A DNA stretch of 27,937 bases from a virus: IMG/VR virus record IMGVR_UViG_3300007344_000176, positions 1 to 27,937 of that record. One strand, given 5' to 3'. Below, piece by piece: positions 17,227 through 23,320 of this stretch (its first letter is position 1; the number at the start of each line of letters is the position of its first letter). The notes beneath the pieces were generated by a model that was not told the origin of the DNA, did not search any database, and saw nothing but the letters and a program-made list of their open reading frames with translations. Position numbers and translations under genes: made by a program.

Positions 17227-17234
17227 TATTTATA
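17227..17234 (+). promoter_or_regulatory. Candidate promoter TATTTATA (upstream copy of a tandem pair)
   Basis: First of two octamers 17 bases apart in the 79-base gap before ATG 17267; it continues AAAACGA. The gap has no terminator-like hairpin. Confidence 0.45.
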
Positions 17235-17243
17235 AAACGACAA

Positions 17244-17251
17244 TATTTATA
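17244..17251 (+). promoter_or_regulatory. Candidate late promoter TATTTATAACAAA (proximal copy)
   Basis: Second of the tandem pair, ending 15 bases before ATG 17267, the same spacing as at 6734 and 9370. It would drive the 17267-20314 fibre block separately from the giant gene. Confidence 0.55.
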
Positions 17252-17266
17252 ACAAAAACATAACCC

Positions 17267-17929
17267 ATGGGATATTTAAATAATTCGGTAGTAACAGTTG
17301 ACGCTATCTTAACAACCAAAGGTAGAGAGTTACTCGCAAAGGGTGATGGTTCTTTTGCCATTACTCAGTTTGCTTTAGGGGATGATGAAATTGATTATAC
17401 GCTCTATAATCCAACTCACCCTTCAGGTTCAGCTTATTATGGTCAGGCAATTGAAAACATGCCTTTAATTGAAGCTATTCCTAATGAAATGCAAACAATG
17501 AAGTATAAACTTGTAACGCTTCCAAGAGGAACAGCTAAAATGCCTGTACTGGATCTTGGATATACAGCTATTACATTAAGACAAGGTGCTTCACTTGCAA
17601 TTACTCCTCAAACATTAAATTACTTAGGTGATAATCAATCATTTGAGTCCTCGGGTTACACAGCAACAATTGGAGATATTAGAACAATGGCTTCATTTAC
17701 AGCTACAGGAATTGAAACACCTACAGCTGCTGCTGCTAATTCAACAGTAACACTTGGAACTAATGTTTCTAAAACAGTAATTGGTACTTCTATCACAATG
17801 AGAGCAACTACCATTAATACATTGTTTGGTGCCAATAGTGCGCTTTATACAACATTAACTGTAATTGGTAGAGATTCAGGTGCTAGATTAACTATCCCAG
17901 TAACAATTATTCAAACCGCAGGTCAATAA
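17267..17929 (+). CDS. Conserved tail structural protein (220 aa)
   Basis: The N-terminal ~75 residues are strikingly ordered: VTVDAILTTKGRELLAKGDG, SFAITQFALGDDEIDYTLYN and GSAYYGQAIENMPLIEA. I recall this block from phages of Bacteroidota, without an assigned function; it resembles the attachment part of tail-fibre proteins. The C-terminal half (about 125-220) is Thr/Ala/Ile-rich with a beta-sandwich rhythm (TVTLGTNVSKTVIGTSITMR, LTIPVTIIQTAG), like an Ig-type decoration domain. There is no signal peptide or enzyme motif. It opens a block of three fibre-like genes behind tandem candidate promoters, so it is probably an exposed tail or fibre component. Confidence 0.7.
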   Translation: MGYLNNSVVTVDAILTTKGRELLAKGDGSFAITQFALGDDEIDYTLYNPTHPSGSAYYGQAIENMPLIEAIPNEMQTMKYKLVTLPRGTAKMPVLDLGYTAITLRQGASLAITPQTLNYLGDNQSFESSGYTATIGDIRTMASFTATGIETPTAAAANSTVTLGTNVSKTVIGTSITMRATTINTLFGANSALYTTLTVIGRDSGARLTIPVTIIQTAGQ

Positions 17930-17940
17930 AACCATAAGAT

Positions 17941-18960
17941 ATGTCATCATTTAAACAATTACAGCCTTCTGATTTCGTAATTTCATCCGATTCGGTTTCA
18001 GGAACTTTATGGAGTACGGGAAATCCCACCCTAACAACATTTTTTACATCATCTACACAAGCTGCATCATCTGCTGGAGATTATTATCTTTCAGTATACC
18101 AAACAGCATCTTCAGAAGATTCAGCAGCAATTCAGTTTGATATTGCTTACGCGAATCAATTTGGAAGTGGTAGTCTTTTATTTGATGCCTCTGTGAATGG
18201 TCAATCACCAACAAGATCAGTTTATGGTCAATATAGAAACTTAGTATTAGAGGATGAAAATGCTCAGTTTGTATTTGGTAATGTAACTCAATCTGATTTT
18301 TATGTATTTAATTTTGAAAGAGCTCAATACAAACAATCCCTATTCTTAGGTTCATTTAACTTAACATTAAAAACAGGTAGTGCTTCACTTCACCTTACAG
18401 ATAACAGTCAAGAGACAACAATAGTACAATACAATGGTGCTGGTAGAGTTTACCAACTCATTTCAGGATCTAATGGTGTAGCAGATACTAAAAATCCAAA
18501 TGGTTATACTGCCAACTCAGGTTCATACGGTTTACTCTTACCGGATATTGGAGTAGCTATTTTAAATGCAGCCGCACTTGATTTGTCTGTAGCTAACGAT
18601 GGGGTTAATTTAGGAACTGCTAGAAATAGTAATACTAATGATAATAACAATTCTAAGTTATTTAAAGTACTTAATAGTGGAGTCTCATTTGGTCTAAATT
18701 CAGAAGAAACAATATCATCTGATTTTATATTTGTTAGAGCACAAAACCAAGAATTTAACTATTCAGAAAATCCATCATTCATTTCAGGATCAACTGGTGA
18801 GGTATTGTATAACTCGTTTATCAATAACCCACAAACTTATATCACGACTGTTGGTTTATATAACAACACAAATGATTTAGTTGCTGTAGCCAAATTATCA
18901 CGACCTTTAGAAAAAGACTTCACAAAAGAAACTCTAGTAAGAGTAAAATTAGACTTTTAA
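17941..18960 (+). CDS. Tail fibre/adhesin-like protein, paralogue of the next gene (339 aa)
   Basis: The 339-residue, Ser/Asn/Gly-rich beta protein begins MSSFKQLQPSDFVI. Its C-terminal ~80 residues (FVRAQNQEFNYSENPSFISG, TYITTVGLYNNTNDLVAVAK, then LSRPLEKDF) align by eye with the end of the following gene (NEFNFSLNPSLTTGS, YITTVGLYDNLQNLVAIGK, LAQPI). The two therefore share an attachment or tip domain and differ in the middle, the usual pattern for host-range proteins. No catalytic or membrane motif is present. The start follows AACCATAAGAT; the same AACCATAA lies before the giant gene at 11029. It is separated from the next start by four bases. Confidence 0.72.
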   Translation: MSSFKQLQPSDFVISSDSVSGTLWSTGNPTLTTFFTSSTQAASSAGDYYLSVYQTASSEDSAAIQFDIAYANQFGSGSLLFDASVNGQSPTRSVYGQYRNLVLEDENAQFVFGNVTQSDFYVFNFERAQYKQSLFLGSFNLTLKTGSASLHLTDNSQETTIVQYNGAGRVYQLISGSNGVADTKNPNGYTANSGSYGLLLPDIGVAILNAAALDLSVANDGVNLGTARNSNTNDNNNSKLFKVLNSGVSFGLNSEETISSDFIFVRAQNQEFNYSENPSFISGSTGEVLYNSFINNPQTYITTVGLYNNTNDLVAVAKLSRPLEKDFTKETLVRVKLDF

Positions 18961-18964
18961 ATGA

Positions 18965-20314
18965 ATGAGTGCATTCAAACAATTTACAACCAAGGACATC
19001 AACATTGTCCCCTTTACTGTTAATAAGCAGTTTTCATTTAATGGCAGTCAATTTTATACTGATGCTAATGAAAATGATACTTATAAAGAGTTTGTAGGGA
19101 TTGAGAGATTTTTGGGTACTAATTTAAGTGGTTCTTTGTTTGAAATAGCTACGGATCCTATTACAGGCCATTCTCAGTCTTTGTATCAAAGGCAAGTATA
19201 TGATTCTGTAAAAGAATTATACTATTCAAATTATATTTCATCAAGTTGGGGTGACCCCGGAACTGCAATCCAAAGAGAAAGTATTTCGGGTTCATATAAC
19301 ACTCCAAGCTATTATAATTATCTTTCGAGCACATTAACAGCTTCAAGATATTTTCCAACTTCATCTTATGCTAATGTTGGGGTTATTTCTATTCCTTCAA
19401 AATTATTTGGAGAATACATCCAGCCAAAATCATTTGATTTTAAATACACTGATTCATCTAGTGCTGTTTTAGAAATTTATGATGATGGGGAAGGAAACCT
19501 TTATAGCTCGGGTTCATACACTTGGTATTCGTCATCTTTATTTACAGAAACTTTAATTGCTGAGTTTCAAACTTTTTCCGATGAACCTCTCCCTGGGAGT
19601 TATACCCGATTACTTTTTTCATCACCTCTTACTATTCCCTCAGGATATAATTTAGTTCAAGTAGACTACAGTCCTAGTGGTAATTCATCATTTTATATTG
19701 GGGCCTTAGGAGTTAACTCAGGTTACATAACCTCAAGTCTACAGGGTACTGATTTATCCTATTATGGTTTTACAGATATAGGTATAGATGCTGTAGACCT
19801 TGGCCAAGCCTTTTTCACATCAAGTTTATCTCCATCTCCTGGAGATACTATCACATTTACTTATACAAGTGCATCATTTGAGGGTAGTGGTTCAATTCAA
19901 ACACACACCCACGTAGGAAATATTGTTTATGAACATGGTATGGCGGTATTAACAAACCAACAACTACCATTATTTAATATTGTAGATAATATTAATGTAA
20001 CATCATCTTTCCTTTCATCTGTAACTATAATGGAAGCCCAATACAAGTGTACCATTAGAGAAAACGAATTTAATTTTAGTTTAAACCCATCCCTTACAAC
20101 AGGGAGTACAGAATATTCTAGTTCTATAGGAACTTTCCAATCCCCCGGAGAAATACTTTATGATTATGCTACAGGTTCTTATTTTTCCCCTTATATTACA
20201 ACTGTAGGTTTGTATGATAACTTACAAAATCTAGTAGCTATTGGTAAATTAGCACAACCCATCCAATCTTCTCCAACAACGGATACAACTATTCTGGTTA
20301 ATATAGACCTTTAA
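18965..20314 (+). CDS. Tail fibre/adhesin-like protein, paralogue of the previous gene (449 aa)
   Basis: The 449-residue beta-rich protein begins MSAFKQFTTKDINIVPFTVN, close in pattern to the start of the preceding protein, and shares its last ~90 residues (see the 17941 entry). The middle (about 50-330) is unrelated to its neighbour, Ser/Tyr/Thr-rich, and includes a segment that could be a jelly-roll (SSAVLEIYDDGEGNLYSSGS, then GSYTWYSSSLFTETLIAEF). An ATG at 18961 is out of frame and hits a stop within about 20 codons, so the start at 18965 is preferred. It closes the structural cluster, and only two bases separate it from the nuclease gene. Confidence 0.72.
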   Translation: MSAFKQFTTKDINIVPFTVNKQFSFNGSQFYTDANENDTYKEFVGIERFLGTNLSGSLFEIATDPITGHSQSLYQRQVYDSVKELYYSNYISSSWGDPGTAIQRESISGSYNTPSYYNYLSSTLTASRYFPTSSYANVGVISIPSKLFGEYIQPKSFDFKYTDSSSAVLEIYDDGEGNLYSSGSYTWYSSSLFTETLIAEFQTFSDEPLPGSYTRLLFSSPLTIPSGYNLVQVDYSPSGNSSFYIGALGVNSGYITSSLQGTDLSYYGFTDIGIDAVDLGQAFFTSSLSPSPGDTITFTYTSASFEGSGSIQTHTHVGNIVYEHGMAVLTNQQLPLFNIVDNINVTSSFLSSVTIMEAQYKCTIRENEFNFSLNPSLTTGSTEYSSSIGTFQSPGEILYDYATGSYFSPYITTVGLYDNLQNLVAIGKLAQPIQSSPTTDTTILVNIDL

Positions 20315-20316
20315 TT

Positions 20317-20766
20317 ATGAAATGGACATATAAAAACCAATTAATGGAGAGTATTTCTGACTTTCCTGATACTACCTATGGCTTTGTTTATATGATAACG
20401 CATATGCCAACTGGTAAATCTTATATTGGTAAAAAAATACTACAAAATACAACAAAAGTAAAATTAGGAAAAAAAGAATTAGCCCAATATTCAGGTGTTG
20501 TAGGACGTAGACCTGCTTACAAATTAGCAGTTAAAGAATCTAATTGGAAAACTTATTGGGGTTCTAATAAACATATGAAAGAATTATATGAAACAGAACC
20601 TAAAGAAAATTTTGAACGTACTATTTTAGTTTGTGCTCCCACTAAAAAGTTATTAACTTATTATGAGGTAAAATATCAAATGATCTACCAAGTTTTAGAA
20701 AAACCAGAAGAATTCTATAATGATAACATTCTTGGAAAGTTTTTTACACGTGACTTTGATGTGTAA
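20317..20766 (+). CDS. GIY-YIG family endonuclease
   Basis: The 149-residue protein carries the GIY-YIG signature: YGFVYMI (21-27, the GIY strand), SYIGKK (35-40, the YIG strand) and the catalytic Glu in YYEVKYQ (E117). The block WKTYWGSNKHMKELYE (77-92) is typical of the phage branch of this family. The family cuts one DNA strand using a metal held by the Glu. It is little more than the catalytic domain: no obvious DNA-binding tail like those of many homing endonucleases. It could be a free-standing homing enzyme or a resident enzyme in replication, repair or host-DNA breakdown. It lies exactly between the fibre genes and the primase. Confidence 0.82.
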   Translation: MKWTYKNQLMESISDFPDTTYGFVYMITHMPTGKSYIGKKILQNTTKVKLGKKELAQYSGVVGRRPAYKLAVKESNWKTYWGSNKHMKELYETEPKENFERTILVCAPTKKLLTYYEVKYQMIYQVLEKPEEFYNDNILGKFFTRDFDV

Positions 20767-20792
20767 ATTTTAGTTCATATATTAACGGTTAT

Positions 20793-21719
20793 ATGATAAA
20801 TGAATTACTTGTTAATTTAGTTAACTCTGTTTTAGGTCCTGGTAAAAGGACAGCTAGGGGCAACCAAGCCCATAACTGCCCATTTTGCCACCACCATAAA
20901 CCTAAATTAGAAATTAACTTTACTGAAAATAAAAAAGGGCATAACCCTTGGCACTGTTGGGCTTGTGATAAACGAGGCAAAACGGTGTACACTTTATTTA
21001 AACAAGTAGAAGCCACCCCCGAACAATTCTCAGAATTAAATCAATTAGTTAAAACTAATAATGTTGTTGAAGATGTTAAGATTGTTAATACTTTAGAATT
21101 GCCTAAAGAATTTAAATCTATAGTGGATAATAACGATATTATTGCACGTCACGCCAAAGCGTATTTGCATTCGCGAAACATTGGTATAGACGATATTATA
21201 AAGTATAATATGGGGTATTGCGACAGTGGTCGGTATGCTAAAATGGTTATTATTCCTTCATATGATGCTAACGGGAAATTAAATTATTTTACAGGTCGTT
21301 CATTTGAAAAAGACCCATATGTAAAGTATCGTAATCCTGAAGTATCTAGAGATATTATTCCATTTGAACTTTTCATCAATTTTGATTCACCTTTAGTATT
21401 ATGTGAAGGACCGTTTGATGCTATTGCTATTAAGAGAAATGCTATACCTTTATTAGGTAAAAACATTCAAGACAGTTTAATGAAAAAAATCGTCACATCT
21501 ACAGTTAAAAAAATTTATATCGCTTTAGATACTGACGCCATGAAGCAGGCACTTAAGTTTGCTGAATATTTTATGAATCAAGGTAAAGAGGTCTATTTGT
21601 TAGAGCTTGAAGGGAAAGACCCGAGTGATATGGGATTTGCTCATTTCACTAAACTAATCCAAAATACGTTTCCTCTTGATCAATATGGATTGATGGAGAA
21701 GAAACTACAATTACTATGA
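20793..21719 (+). CDS. gp61: DNA primase, gp61-like
   Basis: The 308-residue protein (T4 gp61 is 342 aa) has an N-terminal zinc-binding motif (C29, C32 in CPFCHHHK; C55, C58 in WHCWACDKRGK) and a Toprim core: E205 in LVLCEGPFDAIAIKR, the D246/D248 pair in IYIALDTDAMKQA, and a final acidic patch in GKDPSDMG (D276, D279). Primases of this type make short RNA primers for lagging-strand synthesis together with the gp41-like helicase. The zinc domain helps choose the priming site and the Toprim acids bind magnesium. The start at ATG 20793 leaves a short linker before the first Cys pair. Its stop overlaps the next nuclease gene by ATGA. Confidence 0.92.
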   Translation: MINELLVNLVNSVLGPGKRTARGNQAHNCPFCHHHKPKLEINFTENKKGHNPWHCWACDKRGKTVYTLFKQVEATPEQFSELNQLVKTNNVVEDVKIVNTLELPKEFKSIVDNNDIIARHAKAYLHSRNIGIDDIIKYNMGYCDSGRYAKMVIIPSYDANGKLNYFTGRSFEKDPYVKYRNPEVSRDIIPFELFINFDSPLVLCEGPFDAIAIKRNAIPLLGKNIQDSLMKKIVTSTVKKIYIALDTDAMKQALKFAEYFMNQGKEVYLLELEGKDPSDMGFAHFTKLIQNTFPLDQYGLMEKKLQLL

Positions 21720-22495
21720 GTAAAAGAAACATTAAGCAATCTTACAACCGAATCCTAGAGATTTCAGATGATGCTAAACAAATTACAATGCCAGATTCTC
21801 GCTATTATAGACGAAATAGCAAATATTATCCCTCGGTTACGTATGTTCTTTCATATTACCCAAAAGGTAAATATTTTGAAGACTGGCTTAAAAAGGTAGG
21901 ATATTCTTCTGAACATATTGTTCGTAAAGCAGGAGAAGAAGGTACCCAAGTACACGAAATGATTGAAGATTACCTAAATGGTAAAGAATTAAATTTCCTA
22001 AATTCTCTTGGAAACCCAGCATATAGCCCCGATGTATGGCAAATGTTCCTGCGTTTTGTTGATTTTTGGGAAACTCATAATCCTAAATTAATCGAAACCG
22101 AAGTACACTTATTTTCAGATAAACTTAAAGTAGCAGGTACTTGTGATATGGTTTGTGAAATTGATGGTGAACTTTGGATTATTGATTTTAAAACCTCTAA
22201 TAACCTCCAGACAACCTATGACTTACAGGCAGCTGTTTATGGTAAATGTTATGAAGAATGTTTTGGAAAAACCCCAGATCGTTATGGTATCTTATGGTTA
22301 AAATCTAAATCTAGAGGAGAAGATAAAAGTGGTAAGCGGTTAAAAGGTAAAAATTGGGAAATGTATGAATCAACTCGCAGCCAAGAAGAAAATATTGATA
22401 TTTTTCTTACGGTAAAAAAATTGTTTGATTTAGAAAACCCAAAACACTCACCAATCTTCACTGAATTTAGAACGCAAGTAAAAAGAAAATTGTAA
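21716..22495 (+). CDS. PD-(D/E)XK nuclease, Cas4/RecB-like exonuclease
   Basis: The 259-residue protein shows the RecB/Cas4-type nuclease motifs in order: GEEGTQVHEMIEDYL (H80), GTCDMVCEIDG (D144), LWIIDFKTSNN (D157, K159) and the helix YDLQAAVYGKCYEE (Q171). These residues bind metal and cut DNA. There is no cysteine cluster of the kind that binds an iron-sulphur centre in Cas4, so it is closer to the simpler phage exonuclease group. It is coupled to the primase (ATGA), which suggests a role in recombination-dependent replication, DNA-end processing or degradation of host DNA. Substrate and polarity are not readable from sequence. Confidence 0.85.
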   Translation: MSKRNIKQSYNRILEISDDAKQITMPDSRYYRRNSKYYPSVTYVLSYYPKGKYFEDWLKKVGYSSEHIVRKAGEEGTQVHEMIEDYLNGKELNFLNSLGNPAYSPDVWQMFLRFVDFWETHNPKLIETEVHLFSDKLKVAGTCDMVCEIDGELWIIDFKTSNNLQTTYDLQAAVYGKCYEECFGKTPDRYGILWLKSKSRGEDKSGKRLKGKNWEMYESTRSQEENIDIFLTVKKLFDLENPKHSPIFTEFRTQVKRKL

Positions 22496-22503
22496 TATTT
22501 ATT
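22496..22503 (+). promoter_or_regulatory. Candidate promoter, variant TATTTATTACAAA
   Basis: One mismatch to the recurring octamer (TATTTATT), ending 16 bases before ATG 22520. It begins directly after the nuclease stop codon and would start the right-hand gene block. Confidence 0.4.
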
Positions 22504-22519
22504 ACAAAACGTGCGTTAA

Positions 22520-23320
22520 ATGATTTCTTTGGTACAACTCTTAAATGAGGCGGAAAATTCGCCTAAAGCTGTTATTCTTGCTGGTGCCCCAGGTGCTGGT
22601 AAATCATCAATCGTGGGGGATATTATCTCTGGTTTAGGTTTAAAAGTATTAAACATTGATGATCATTTTATTAAAAACCTAAAAGATGCAGGTGTTTCTT
22701 TAGACCTTAAAAAAGGAGGTCCTGAAGAAAGAAGTAAAGCAGCTATTGCTATGCAAGCAGCCCAAAAATCATATTCATCAGAATTAGAACAAGAAATCAA
22801 AAAACGCGGAAATATTGTAATTGATGGGACTGCTGCTTCATATAAAAAAACAGAACAGCTAAAAGAAACCTTAGAAAATGCAGGTTATAAAGTATTAATG
22901 GTTTATGTCTATTCTTCATTAGAGAAATCATTGCGCAAAAACGAAGATAGATTTGAACGTTCAAAAGGTGAAGATAGAAGTTTAATGCCTTTCATTGTAA
23001 TGCAAACATGGGCAGGGGTTACTAAAAATTTCCTCCCATATCTTGAATTATTTGGTAAAAATTTTATAGCAACTACTAAAGATAAAAACTTAGTTGATGC
23101 TGATTCTTTAGAAGATATTATTAAAAAATATATTGAGCCCTATGCTCCTAAAGACACCAAACCTAAAACCCCAGCTCAACAAGCAAGTTCCGACAAACGG
23201 AAAGCTAAAATGGAACAAGATATTAAAGATTTAATGTCTAAAGAAAAAGTTGGACAGCATATTAAACACATTGTTTCAACTGAAGAAGCCCAATCTAAAT
23301 TAAAGTCATTTTTAGGATGA
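22520..23320 (+). CDS. P-loop kinase, zeta-toxin/polynucleotide-kinase-like, with candidate packaging leader
   Basis: Residues 22-30 are a Walker A loop (GAPGAGKSS). LNIDDHF (45-50) carries the acidic residues placed as in zeta-toxin and related kinases, NIVIDGTAAS (98-106) fits the next strand, and LRKNEDRFERSKGEDR (138-153) is an Arg-rich lid that would hold phosphates. Zeta-type enzymes phosphorylate UDP-sugars, while related kinases act on nucleic-acid ends; the sequence does not settle which. The first residues (MISLVQLLNE then AENS) form a short hydrophobic leader ending in Leu-Asn-Glu, like leaders in the next genes. The C-terminal 60 residues are charged and helical. It overlaps the fusion gene by ATGA. 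Confidence 0.78.
   Translation: MISLVQLLNEAENSPKAVILAGAPGAGKSSIVGDIISGLGLKVLNIDDHFIKNLKDAGVSLDLKKGGPEERSKAAIAMQAAQKSYSSELEQEIKKRGNIVIDGTAASYKKTEQLKETLENAGYKVLMVYVYSSLEKSLRKNEDRFERSKGEDRSLMPFIVMQTWAGVTKNFLPYLELFGKNFIATTKDKNLVDADSLEDIIKKYIEPYAPKDTKPKTPAQQASSDKRKAKMEQDIKDLMSKEKVGQHIKHIVSTEEAQSKLKSFLG

Noticed and set aside
11029-20314. Recurring TGS/SGS tripeptides across structural proteins as a repeat element or diversity-generating region
   Set aside because: They are dispersed single tripeptides typical of beta-rich fibre proteins, not aligned tandem units. No reverse transcriptase or template/variable repeat pair was seen.
20789-21016. Antisense open frame of 75 codons opposite the primase zinc domain
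   Set aside because: The Cys/Trp-rich product is simply the reverse reading of the CHC-type zinc motif, and no minus-strand genes occur anywhere in the window.
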